This document shows, in pieces, positions 44,798 through 56,993 of a DNA stretch of 64,000 bases. A program made the position numbers and the translations under genes. The stretch lies in contig NZ_BSFD01000002.1 of assembly GCF_027922165.1 (NCBI RefSeq), forward strand, positions 540,874-604,873. The letters run 5' to 3'. The stretch is from Brevundimonas intermedia (GTDB taxonomy: Bacteria > Pseudomonadota > Alphaproteobacteria > Caulobacterales > Caulobacteraceae). The stretch's first letter is position 1. Each line of letters opens with the position of its first letter. The notes beneath the pieces are model-generated. The model did no database searches. It saw only the letters and a list, made by a program, of their open reading frames with translations, and was not told where the DNA came from.

Positions 44798-47700
44798 TTA
44801 GAAGGACTTGGTCAGGTTCACGAAGGCCGTGCGGCCCAGGTAGTCGTAGCCCGAGTACAGCGGGGCGTTGCCGACCCGGTTGTACACGCCCGACGAGATG
44901 GTCGGCGGGTTGTCGTTGAACAGGTTGCGGACGCCGAGCGTCGCGGTCCAACCGTCGGACGCATACTGGACCGAGGTGTTGTGCAGCCAGTAATCGTCCG
45001 TCGCCAGGTCGTAGTCCGACGTAGCCGGATCTTCGCCGTAGTACTCGTAGCTGTCGGTGCCCTGGATCCATTCGACACCGTAGCGCACGCGCCACTTGTC
45101 CCAGGCGTAGGAGACGTCGGCCGTTCCGGTGAACTCCGGATTGTCGATCATGCCGGTGTAGTCTTCCAGCGGATCTTCGGCGAACAGCTTGTTCGAGATT
45201 TCCGTGTACTGGGTGATCGCCAGGTTGAACAGCGCCGTGCCCGGGCCGACGTCCTTGCGATAACGGACGGTGTAATCCAGCCCCTTCACATTGTCCGTCG
45301 CCAGATTGACGTAGCTGTCGCGGACCGTGAGGCTGTTGTCAGCCGCATCGCGCGTGACGAGGCGGCAGAAGCCGGCGTCGGCCGCGAAGTCTTCCGGGTT
45401 GGAATCATAGCAGCGGGTCAGGATTTCGCCTGCGCCGGTGCGCGACACGCCGTTTTCGACCTCGATCTCGTAATAGTCGACGGCGAAGGCCAGATCGCCC
45501 CAGCCCGAGGGCAGCGGCGGCTGGATGACCAGGCCGACGGTCATGTTAGTCGAGGTTTCGGCCGCCAGACCGGCGTCGGCGCCGCCTGCGGTGATCACTT
45601 CGACGCTGGTGGTCGACAGGAAGTCGCTCGCCAGGCCTTCGGCCGTGCAGTTGGCGACGCGGTTCGGGTTCACGCCCGGCGCGCCGTAGTTGTTGCAGCG
45701 GTCGTTGGTGTTCGACAGGAAGCCGGTGGTGGCGCCGACGAACTGTTCGAACAGCGCCGGGGCGCGGTACGAGGTGCCGTAGGTGCCGCGAACCGTGACC
45801 CAATCGATCGGGCGATAGACCAGACCGACCTTGTAGGTCGTGTCGTCGCCGTACGAGTCGTAGTCGGTGTAGCGGAACGAACCGTTCAGGGTCAGTTCGC
45901 GTACGCCCGGCAGGTCGACCAGCAGCGGCGCTTCGATTTCGCCGAACACTTCCTTCACCGAGTCCGAGCCGCGCGTAATGGCCGAGGTCGAGAAGTTGTA
46001 GGTGTTGCCCAGCTGGCTATCCAGGCCCGGGGTGTCGTCGATCTCGGACTCACGCCATTCGGCGCCGAAGTAGCCCATGACGCGACCGGCGGGCAGGCTG
46101 AACAGCGGGCCGTCGATGCCGAAGCTGACCACCTTCTCGATGAACTCGGTCGTGCCGGTCACCGGACGGAAGACATAGTCGACCCAATCCTGCGGCAGAG
46201 CGCCGGCGATGGTCTGGGCGTTCAGGGCGGGTGCGGCGACGCAGCCGGGGTTCGAAGCCAGTTCGGCGCACTGGAACTGGCCAGGGGCCGTTTCCACCAC
46301 GTCCAGCGACTCGATCATGCGATCGGTCAGGAACTGTTCGCTGGTGTAGGTCGACTTGGAGCGCGAATAGCTGGCGTAGGCGTCGTAACGCCATTCCGGC
46401 AGGAAGAAGTCGCCCTTGATGCCGACGACATAGCGACCGAAGTCGACTTCCTGTTCGGAATAGTCATTGCCGAAGCCGATGAAGGCGCGGGCGCCGACGT
46501 CAGCACCCTTGTTAAGACCCTGATCGGCCGAAATCGTGCTGAACGCCAGGCTGTCGGGGATCAGCGGGCTGCCCTTGGCATAGTCCAGCGAGAGCTGACG
46601 ATAGTCGGTCTGCGACGACTTGCGTTGGTTGAACAGGGCTTCGCCGTAGATCTCGGCATTGCCCAGGGCTTGCAGATCGTAGCCGACTTCGCCGTACAGG
46701 GTCGTGATCTCGACCGGCGAGATCAGCGACTGGTTCAGCATACGGTCTTCGAAGGTGTCGCGAACGTTGAGGTCGTTGCCGGGCCCGCCCACGCCCTCAA
46801 ACCCGGGCACGCCGCCGGCGACGCCCGCGTTCGGCCGCCAACGGTTGAACACGGTCCCGACAGAACCGGGCGCGCCGACGCCGGCCGTGCCGACGAACGT
46901 CCGGGCGCCGCTGGCGCTCGGTGCGCCCTCCACGCCCAGGGCGACGGTGTTGATCGTCACGCCGTTCGAGCCGGTCGTGGTGATCGGGTAGCATTTCGAC
47001 TGGCCGGTCAGCGGGTCGATATAGTCCTGGTCGTTGCGGAAACCGTCGGTCTGGCAACGGGTGAACTCACGGTCGCGCAGGGTCAGTTCGTCACGCTCAT
47101 AGCGTTCGACCGAACCGGCGGCGCGCCAGCGGTCGCCACTGGCGCCCGCCGTCAGCGAAAGACGGGTCGAACCGCCCGCGCCATTGGCTTCCAGCGGCTC
47201 GTTGCGCTGGCCCTCGAAGGTGACGCCTTCAAAGTTGTTGCGGGTCTGGATGTTGACCACGCCGGCGACGGCGTCCGAGCCATAGACCGACGAGGCGCCG
47301 TCACGCAGCACTTCGACCCGGTCGATGATGGCGGTCGGCAGCACGTTCAGGTCGGCCGCGCCGACCGAACCGCGCGAACCGGCCGGCGACACGCGACGGC
47401 CGTTCAGCAGCACCAGGGTGCGGCTCGGGCTCATGCCGCGCAGGCCGATGGTGTTGGCGCCGGGGCCGCCGTTGGTGACGTAGCCGCCGTACGAGTTGTT
47501 GATCTGCGAGGTGCCGCCGGTCACGGCGGTGCTTTGCAGCGCCTCAGTGGTCGAGGCGAAGCCCTGCAGGGTCGCCTCCTCGCGCGTCACGACCTGGGTC
47601 GGCGACGGGGCGTTGTAGTTGTCGCGGCGGATGCGCGAGCCGATGACGACGATGTCGTCGACGCTGGCCGAGTCTTCAGCCTGCGCATCGCTGTTACCTT

Positions 47701-47824
47701 GGGTAACAGCAGCATCCTGGGCCACAGCGCCAGATACAGCAAATATTGACAGCGAAGCTGCCGCAATTCCGCCAACCACAGTCGACGAAAGGAGATTGGA
47801 TTTACGAGTACGCATACGCCTCAT
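44798..47824 (-). CDS. TonB-dependent outer-membrane receptor
   Basis: A 1,008-residue receptor. A signal peptide (SLSIFAVSGAVAQ) precedes an acidic linker and TonB-box-like SVDDIVVIGSRI; the plug domain has TTEALQSTAVTGG, NTIGLRGMSPSRTLVLLNGRR and DRVEVLRDGASSVYGSDAVAGVVNI; the barrel ends in YLGRTAFVNLTKSF. The paired cysteines in loops (FQCAELASNPGC, RCYDSNPEDFAADAGFC) are typical of the large Caulobacterales receptors with long extracellular loops. Two palindromes lie upstream. No dedicated transporter is next to it, so the ligand is unknown. A second ATG at 47815 is possible. Confidence 0.93.
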   Translation of the reverse strand: MRRMRTRKSNLLSSTVVGGIAAASLSIFAVSGAVAQDAAVTQGNSDAQAEDSASVDDIVVIGSRIRRDNYNAPSPTQVVTREEATLQGFASTTEALQSTAVTGGTSQINNSYGGYVTNGGPGANTIGLRGMSPSRTLVLLNGRRVSPAGSRGSVGAADLNVLPTAIIDRVEVLRDGASSVYGSDAVAGVVNIQTRNNFEGVTFEGQRNEPLEANGAGGSTRLSLTAGASGDRWRAAGSVERYERDELTLRDREFTRCQTDGFRNDQDYIDPLTGQSKCYPITTTGSNGVTINTVALGVEGAPSASGARTFVGTAGVGAPGSVGTVFNRWRPNAGVAGGVPGFEGVGGPGNDLNVRDTFEDRMLNQSLISPVEITTLYGEVGYDLQALGNAEIYGEALFNQRKSSQTDYRQLSLDYAKGSPLIPDSLAFSTISADQGLNKGADVGARAFIGFGNDYSEQEVDFGRYVVGIKGDFFLPEWRYDAYASYSRSKSTYTSEQFLTDRMIESLDVVETAPGQFQCAELASNPGCVAAPALNAQTIAGALPQDWVDYVFRPVTGTTEFIEKVVSFGIDGPLFSLPAGRVMGYFGAEWRESEIDDTPGLDSQLGNTYNFSTSAITRGSDSVKEVFGEIEAPLLVDLPGVRELTLNGSFRYTDYDSYGDDTTYKVGLVYRPIDWVTVRGTYGTSYRAPALFEQFVGATTGFLSNTNDRCNNYGAPGVNPNRVANCTAEGLASDFLSTTSVEVITAGGADAGLAAETSTNMTVGLVIQPPLPSGWGDLAFAVDYYEIEVENGVSRTGAGEILTRCYDSNPEDFAADAGFCRLVTRDAADNSLTVRDSYVNLATDNVKGLDYTVRYRKDVGPGTALFNLAITQYTEISNKLFAEDPLEDYTGMIDNPEFTGTADVSYAWDKWRVRYGVEWIQGTDSYEYYGEDPATSDYDLATDDYWLHNTSVQYASDGWTATLGVRNLFNDNPPTISSGVYNRVGNAPLYSGYDYLGRTAFVNLTKSF

Positions 47825-47832
47825 TCACAAAC

Positions 47833-47848
47833 AGTATTGTACAATACT
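47833..47848. promoter_or_regulatory. 16-bp perfect palindrome just upstream of the TonB receptor gene
   Basis: AGTATTGTACAATACT is a perfect 16-bp palindrome, 9 bases before the start codon. It contains TACAAT, which may be part of a −10 element. Its position fits a repressor site. Confidence 0.55.
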
Positions 47849-47882
47849 TAGGACTGACACTTGATAACGACGGTATATACCA

Positions 47883-47903
47883 CCGATACATCGAATGCAT
47901 CGG
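47883..47903. promoter_or_regulatory. 21-bp pseudo-palindrome upstream of the TonB receptor gene
   Basis: CCGATACAT-CGA-ATGCATCGG has 9-bp arms with one mismatch around a 3-base centre, about 60 bases upstream of the receptor start. It looks like a site for a LacI- or GntR-like dimer; no such gene is in the window. Confidence 0.5.
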
Positions 47904-48127
47904 TTCTGTGACCCTGTTAGGCATGTGAGATACAGTCTGCAACTAAAAAGTCGCAGAAATGTACGAAGAATGGGCAAATTCAGCGCAAAACGAGTCATGT
48001 TGCGGCGCAATGAAGCATTATATTTCTATATATCGCCGTTTTTCGGCCTTTTTTCTACTTAAGCTTAGCCCCCCGACAGCTGTTTAAGGGCCTCTATGGC
48101 GCCGCCGCCGCCGCCGCACTAAGTTCT
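47904..48127. other. AT-rich intergenic region between the TonB receptor and uvrB
   Basis: Together with the palindromes this makes a 307-base gap between divergent genes. It is clearly AT-rich (for example 48011–48060), as promoter regions here are, but I see no promoter that I can place with confidence, and no gene. Confidence 0.4.
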
Positions 48128-48131
48128 GTTC

Positions 48132-50486
<2,355 letters not shown>

Positions 50487-50548
50487 AGATCGCTGGACTT
50501 TCAACCAGACCCCATGCAACCCTTGGGTAAAATTTGGGGAGGCTAGAG

Positions 50549-51595
50549 TTGAGTTATTTTTACGATGGCGAATTTGATTCTCTCAAAATAGAGAAAATGA
50601 TCCTACACGTGGTCGGAGCAGGCGACTTCGAACCACAGCAACAGATGGATGATGTTGAGCAAGAAGCCTTCTTTCTGTCCCGAATACAGGAGATAGACGC
50701 TTCAGGACTTTTTATATTTGATGCCAATTCACAGACAAAAAGGACCATTGGCGAGATTGCCGACGGAACACTTTCATTCGAAGATGGCGCGCAACGATTA
50801 GCGAGAGACTTTTCCGGTCGACATAGCGGAACTAGTGCCGACGGAGCATTGTTCATGGTAGAACTAAGCTCTAATACACGCAACTCGTCGCTATACAGTA
50901 TCTTCAAATACGATTATAGAGAAGCTGTCGAGCGCACAGACGACGGCGGACAAAATCACTTACGGCGCATCGTCGAGGCATTTGTTGCTGATAAAAAAGC
51001 TCTACAGAAATCCTGCCTTGTCAGGGTTCAGGACGGCGAAGTATTGGAGAGCGTAGCAGCCCAAGATCGTATGGGGCGAACTCCAGATCTGACGGATTAT
51101 TTTGCGGCATTTCTAAATGTAAAGCGTGAGAGAAATGACCACGAACTAAATCGCGGCCTTAATGATGCACTTCGAGAAGTGTTCACAGATCGGAAGGCCG
51201 ATCTTCCAAACCAGGACGCAGCCGCCGCTTTGCGCACCGCAAAGGACGCCCTGAGCCAACGTCAACGGATCGACAATGCTGCTGTCCTCGAAGCAGTCCT
51301 AGTTGCGGCAGGCAACCCCGATCAACCCGATATGGTGGCCGCATTTGAAGCCACCGTCGTCCGCAAACTTCGAAGCGCCAAGCTCACTGGCGTGGAATTT
51401 GCACCCGATCAGCAAGTGCTGCGCAGAGCTGCGCGAAAGCGGATCCAAACCGTGGAAGGTGTGACATTGGAATATCCATCCGACCTCGAGGGCATTCGCG
51501 TACGGACGGTCCCAGGAGCAAACGGCAGCCGCACGATCACAATTGAGACTGCGCGGATTGAAGACGAAACGATTATCCGTGATCGAATTCGCTAA
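50549..51595 (+). CDS. NdpA-like nucleoid-associated protein of an AT-rich two-gene cassette
   Basis: A 348-residue protein in DNA that is much poorer in GC than its neighbours (26 of 60 bases G/C at 50881–50940 against 45 of 60 at 49501–49560 in uvrB). The pattern resembles the 37-kDa nucleoid-associated family (NdpA/YejK): IEKMILHVVGAGDFEP at the start, LSFEDGAQRLARDF, GALFMVELSS, SLYSIFKYDYREAV, and later TDYFAAFLNVKRERNDHELNR. A link to the DUF4868 (KwaB) family is an alternative I cannot exclude. TTG 50549 is chosen because GGGGAGG sits 6 bases upstream. The next gene overlaps it by 17 bases, so the pair is one functional unit, possibly in phage defence. Confidence 0.65.
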   Translation: MSYFYDGEFDSLKIEKMILHVVGAGDFEPQQQMDDVEQEAFFLSRIQEIDASGLFIFDANSQTKRTIGEIADGTLSFEDGAQRLARDFSGRHSGTSADGALFMVELSSNTRNSSLYSIFKYDYREAVERTDDGGQNHLRRIVEAFVADKKALQKSCLVRVQDGEVLESVAAQDRMGRTPDLTDYFAAFLNVKRERNDHELNRGLNDALREVFTDRKADLPNQDAAAALRTAKDALSQRQRIDNAAVLEAVLVAAGNPDQPDMVAAFEATVVRKLRSAKLTGVEFAPDQQVLRRAARKRIQTVEGVTLEYPSDLEGIRVRTVPGANGSRTITIETARIEDETIIRDRIR

Positions 51596-52862
51596 ACTGC
51601 TCGACGACCTTTCTGCCGACCAGCGGATATTTCTGACCGAATCGTCAGCGGAAGTCGTTGTGGCTCAACTAGATGCCGATCTAGCGCAAACGGCGTTAGA
51701 TCATGCTCGTCGATTGGGATGGAACGTGCGGGTCGAAAATGCCGCCGCTGAAGAAGTGGCGGACGATCTTAACCCAGCATTCCAGCCCTTCCGATTTACG
51801 GTCACTAAGCCTCTAGCCCAAGGACGGGTTAGACTGCTGACACTAGCCGGCTTTGCCCAATGGCTATCTGAAACCCCCTCAGGCTTGGTGCAGGTTGCTC
51901 GTTTAGAAACACCATTCGAGACCGGGCTATTCCGGGTGGGAAATTGGACCGACGAGCAAGCCTTCGAGCCGACCCAACGCGCCAAATCCCCCCGTACGCT
52001 AGTCAGGGAGACTCAGCAGCGGCGTGATGTACCCGACGACATTCGGGCATGGCTCGTTCCGGACGAGACGCAGCCGGATTGGGACGATCCAGTATTTTGC
52101 GTGTGGGCGACACGGGCAACACGGGCGTGCCTTATGGCGATCGCGACGGAAGTGAATGCAGGTTCTGACTTTTCCTTTCGCGGAAACGCCCAACTGACCA
52201 TCGGGGAACCAGAGGCTGGCTACAAACCACCAATGCGGCAGTTTTGGCAGCTGCAGCGGACCGTAAGCTGGATCTATGAAAACCCCAGCGAGACAGAAAC
52301 GCGGTTCAGACTTATCAACTACGAGCTGGGCCGCTTAGGTCGGTCGTCTAATGTTGCAATAACTGATGTTCTTGAGTACATGGGAGTTGCACTTGAAAGT
52401 GCAAAATTGGCATTTCAGTACAGCCTTGCAAAGGTTAGTTCTGATACAGCTAAGTCATTATCCGATCTAAGAAAATCTCTTTCTGAAGAAACATCTCGGC
52501 TTTCAGAGATGGTCCGCCAGGTAATAAGCGCCGTATCAGGAGTTGTTTTCGTCGGTATTGGATTAATTGCCGCAAGATTTTCCACCAGTACGCCTAAACT
52601 TGCTCTAATTATTATGGGTTTTGTTTTATGTTGCTACGTATTTTTTGTTATAAGATCAGGAAAAAATCACATCGCTCAACAGCGTAATATGCGCACAGTC
52701 TGGCGAAAACGCCTCTACGGATACATCTCAGATAACGATTATAAAGCCATGATCCTAGATCCAGCGGGGAAGTCTGAGGATCAATTCCACAGTGCCGCGT
52801 TGTGGGGAGGATTTGTCACTGGCGGAATAGCGTTAGCTATCCTCGCGGCAGTTTGCTTGTAA
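51579..52862 (+). CDS. Unknown membrane protein, partner of the NdpA-like protein
   Basis: A 427-residue protein that I do not recognise. Residues 1–280 are soluble; residues about 285–312 form a heptad-like helix (TAKSLSDLRKSLSEETSRL); three membrane helices follow at about 314–337 (AVSGVVFVGIGLIAA), 340–362 (ALIIMGFVLCCYVFFVI) and 406–427 (GFVTGGIALAILAAVCL). A basic loop lies between the second and third helices. The DNA is very AT-rich (18 of 60 G/C at 52621–52680). GTG 51579 overlaps the upstream gene; an earlier TTG is weaker. A soluble sensor coupled to a membrane effector is the pattern of several abortive-infection systems, but this is inference. Confidence 0.75.
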   Translation: MIEFAKLLDDLSADQRIFLTESSAEVVVAQLDADLAQTALDHARRLGWNVRVENAAAEEVADDLNPAFQPFRFTVTKPLAQGRVRLLTLAGFAQWLSETPSGLVQVARLETPFETGLFRVGNWTDEQAFEPTQRAKSPRTLVRETQQRRDVPDDIRAWLVPDETQPDWDDPVFCVWATRATRACLMAIATEVNAGSDFSFRGNAQLTIGEPEAGYKPPMRQFWQLQRTVSWIYENPSETETRFRLINYELGRLGRSSNVAITDVLEYMGVALESAKLAFQYSLAKVSSDTAKSLSDLRKSLSEETSRLSEMVRQVISAVSGVVFVGIGLIAARFSTSTPKLALIIMGFVLCCYVFFVIRSGKNHIAQQRNMRTVWRKRLYGYISDNDYKAMILDPAGKSEDQFHSAALWGGFVTGGIALAILAAVCL

Positions 52863-52986
52863 TTGATTTAATTCTGCGCAGCGATACAGGTCTTCGTGTT
52901 AATCACCAGACTGCATAAACCAACTCTACCTTCAACGCCCGCCTCAGCACCAGCGCCGCGCGGCTGAACGTGTCCCCCCCCCCTTG

Positions 52987-53159
52987 CTTTCGTCATCCTC
53001 CGGCAAGCCGCGCCTTCGCGGCGCAGACCGGGGGACCCAGCGGCGCGCGTGAGCGCGAACCTGTCGCGGACGCGATCTTCGAAACATCGTGCGGCGGATG
53101 GATTTCGCCTTCGGCGCCGCTGGGTCCCCCGGTCGCTTCGCGCCGGAGGATGACGAAAG
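52987..53159. repeat. Nested inverted repeat
   Basis: Outer arms of 18 bases (52987–53004 and 53142–53159) and inner arms of 20 bases (53027–53046 and 53114–53133) are all perfect reverse complements. The inner arms contain GGGACCCAG, also found in the arms of the repeat at 11883–12009, so both belong to one loose family of dispersed elements. It occupies most of the 314-base gap between the AT-rich cassette and the antitoxin gene; the rest of that gap shows nothing. Confidence 0.85.
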
Positions 53160-53176
53160 GAGGGGCGGGTTGACGC

Positions 53177-53476
53177 CTAGACCAACTCCACCTTCAGCGA
53201 ATGCCCCAGCACCCGCGCGGCGCGGCTGAGGGTGTCCAGGGTCACGTTCGACGCCTCCGGGTCGAGGACGCGGTTCAGTTGGGCGCGGCTGGTCTCCATT
53301 TCGGCGGCCATGGCGGCGCGGGTCAGGCCCTGGGCCTTCATCGCCTGCTGGAGCTGGAGGGCGATCACGCTCTTGACCGCGCGCAGGGTCACCTCCTCGC
53401 GGATGCCGTCCTCGTCGAGGAAGTCGTCCAGGGTGGCGAGGTCCGACGGATCGCGGAACTTCATGTCTGAGGTCAT
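53177..53476 (-). CDS. HigA-like XRE antitoxin
   Basis: A 99-residue protein: an N-terminal arm (KFRDPSDLATLDDFLDEDG) and a helix-turn-helix at about 40–95 (AMKAQGLTRAAMAAEMETSR, LNRVLDPEASNVTLDTLSRAA). It follows the toxin gene by 15 bases, in the toxin-first order of HigBA. AAGGAG precedes the ATG. It should bind and neutralise the toxin and repress the operon. Confidence 0.88.
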   Translation of the reverse strand: MTSDMKFRDPSDLATLDDFLDEDGIREEVTLRAVKSVIALQLQQAMKAQGLTRAAMAAEMETSRAQLNRVLDPEASNVTLDTLSRAARVLGHSLKVELV

Positions 53477-53491
53477 TGGGCGCTCCTTTGA

Positions 53492-53830
53492 TTAAAGGCT
53501 GCGCTCCTTCATGCGGCGTAGCGCGATCTCGATCTCGGCCTTTGGAGTCTTCTGCGACTTCTTGATAAAGCCGTGGACCACGACCAGCGCCTTGTGCGCC
53601 GTATCGTGGAAGAAGATCATCCGCACCTCGCGATTGCCGCCGAGGCTGGACCGGACCTCCCACAGGCCGCCGCCCAGCGAACGGCAGAGCGGAAGCCCCA
53701 TCGGAAACCCGAACTGGACCCGCTTGAGGTCGTAGCCGAGGATCGCGCGGTCCGGCTTATCGAAGGATCGCAGCCACTCCTGAATAACCGGCCGACCGGT
53801 GGGGGTCTGGTAGAAGCGGACCGTGTGCAT
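53492..53830 (-). CDS. RelE/HigB-like toxin (Gp49-like family)
   Basis: A 112-residue basic protein of the phage-derived Gp49/HigB group of ribosome-dependent RNases: VRFYQTPTGRPVIQEWLRSF at the start, LGGGLWEVRSSLGGNREVRMIFF in the core, and VVVHGFIKKSQKTPKAEIEIA near the end, the KK-x-KTP pattern typical of the family. It lies first in a two-gene operon with the antitoxin. GAGGAG precedes the ATG. Confidence 0.9.
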   Translation of the reverse strand: MHTVRFYQTPTGRPVIQEWLRSFDKPDRAILGYDLKRVQFGFPMGLPLCRSLGGGLWEVRSSLGGNREVRMIFFHDTAHKALVVVHGFIKKSQKTPKAEIEIALRRMKERSL

Positions 53831-54257
53831 CAGCGGCTCCTCGGAGCGAGTTTCTGTAGTTTCCGATCATCACGGTCTCTCCGTTTGCCGCCTCGACCTT
53901 TGTCGGTTTCACCCAACGCCGTGGCAATGGAAGTACTGTACCATATTTGGTCCACCCCGCAATCCATCACGGCCTTCTCCGGCACGCCCAGACGAAGGCG
54001 GCAAGCGCGGTCATTATGGCCGCTACGCCGTGGAGGATTTGAGGTTCGATAGTGATCATCGCAGGCTCCTTGATCAACCTCTGATAATCCCGGTCACAAT
54101 GATCGGTGAGGCTGTTTGGAGAGCCTATGGTGGATACTCAGCGCCTCAACGCACGCTCGGCCTGTTGTGCGGTGCGGTCCTGACAACACCCTCGCCGCAA
54201 GGGGAGGACACAGGTTGCGTCCGGGTTTGGCGTAACGGCGGTTTAGGCCGTGGGGGC
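53831..54257. other. Gene-poor stretch upstream of the toxin gene
   Basis: About 430 bases between divergent genes. An imperfect palindrome, ACCATATTTGGT (about 53942–53953), may be an operator of the toxin–antitoxin pair, which usually represses itself, but it is more than 100 bases upstream. The open frame that crosses the stretch on the plus strand has no protein-like composition before 54258. Confidence 0.4.
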
Positions 54258-54809
54258 ATGAGCCAGGGCATTCACCGCAAGATCCGATCCGACGCCGTCT
54301 GGGCCGAGGTGCGCAAGGCGTGGGAGGATGGGGAGACCGCGCGGTCGGTGGCGCGGCGGTATGACGTCGGGGTTCACGCCCTGTGGAAGCGGCGGGAGGC
54401 GGAGGGATGGACTCGGCCCGAGCCGAACGCGGGGCCGGTGGAGCCGGCCGAGGGCTGGGGCGCCTATGTGCAGGGGCGGCGTGACGCCTTCGAGGCGCGT
54501 CTGGAAGAGGCGCGGGCGCTGGCGGAGTGTCTGGTCGAGGCGATGAAGGACGAGCGGCTGACGCGGGCGCCCCACTGGCATATTCCGTGGCTGTATCGCT
54601 GGCGCGCCGACCATCTGGGGGCCGAGGCGGCGGCGCGGGACCGGGAACGGGCGCGCGAGGCGGGGCATCCGTGGGCCGAGGTGTTCTGGGACGAGGACGG
54701 GGTGCTGAGGCCGCTATGGCGGCTGGATGAAGAGATGGCGCGGCTGCACCCGCAGGACTGGCGCCGGGCGGTGGGCGTGCCGGAGGGGGTGGAGGTGGAG
54801 GCTCCGTAG
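54258..54809 (+). CDS. Helix-turn-helix hypothetical protein
   Basis: A 183-residue protein. Residues about 10–45 look like a homeodomain-like helix-turn-helix of the kind in terminase small subunits and transposase-associated proteins (VWAEVRKAWEDGETARSVARRYDVGV is too long a motif to be chance; key parts are TARSVARRYDV and LWKRREAEGW). The rest is helical and rich in Arg, Glu and Trp (HIPWLYRWRADHLG, EVFWDEDGVLRPLWRL). I do not recognise the family. GC content returns to the genome level here. GGGGG precedes the ATG weakly. Confidence 0.6.
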   Translation: MSQGIHRKIRSDAVWAEVRKAWEDGETARSVARRYDVGVHALWKRREAEGWTRPEPNAGPVEPAEGWGAYVQGRRDAFEARLEEARALAECLVEAMKDERLTRAPHWHIPWLYRWRADHLGAEAAARDRERAREAGHPWAEVFWDEDGVLRPLWRLDEEMARLHPQDWRRAVGVPEGVEVEAP

Positions 54810-54974
54810 CTCTCCCTCCCCGTTCCGGGGAGGGGGGTCGAGCCGGAGGCGAGACCGGGTGGGAACGGCAGGGCGACGCCCCACGGACCTGCCGAAATCA
54901 GAGCGGTGCGGCCTTGCCTGGCCGCCCCCACCCCGTTGCTTCGCAACGCCCCTCCCCCGCAGGGGGAGGGAGAG
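54810..54974. repeat. Palindromic interspersed repeat
   Basis: The ends CTCTCCCTCCCC (54810–54821) and GGGGAGGGAGAG (54963–54974) are perfect reverse complements. The interior holds further small hairpins, for example CGTTGC-TTC-GCAACG. The C- and G-rich form and the position between convergent genes match a common alphaproteobacterial intergenic element. Confidence 0.75.
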
Positions 54975-54989
54975 GTTGGTGCGCTAGGA

Positions 54990-56798
<1,809 letters not shown>

Positions 56799-56856
56799 CC
56801 GCGCGCCCCTATCACGCGTAGAGGTCCGGGACCAGCGGGCGCGGCGATCCGCGCCC

Positions 56857-56869
56857 CTGACAGTGTCAG
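56857..56869. promoter_or_regulatory. Palindrome between lepA and the RND efflux operon
   Basis: CTGACA-G-TGTCAG is a perfect 13-base palindrome, 125 bases before the adaptor gene. TGACA/TGTCA palindromes are common operators of TetR-type repressors of efflux pumps. No TetR gene lies in the window. Confidence 0.5.
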
Positions 56870-56993
56870 ATTAAGGCTTTGCAACAATATGTATCGGCGT
56901 TTGAGAGCGGCTCGCGGACGCTGTAAGGATCAGGCCTGCGATCACCGGCGCGAGCCGGGCGGTCCGCTTCGCCTGCAACCGAGGAAATCCCCC

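Noticed and set aside
44981..47749. Open frame of more than 900 codons on the plus strand opposite the second TonB receptor gene
   Set aside because: It is antisense to a clear receptor gene, has no recognisable domain and skewed composition (many Val, Gly, Arg, Asp), as expected from high-GC DNA.
50549..52862. Naming the AT-rich pair as Kiwa (KwaA/KwaB)
   Set aside because: The first protein looks more like NdpA than DUF4868 to my eye and the second has a large soluble head, unlike the small four-helix KwaA; only a profile search could decide.
54258..54809. Prophage remnant based on the terminase-like helix-turn-helix
   Set aside because: No portal, capsid, tail, integrase or lysis genes are nearby, so one HTH domain is not enough.
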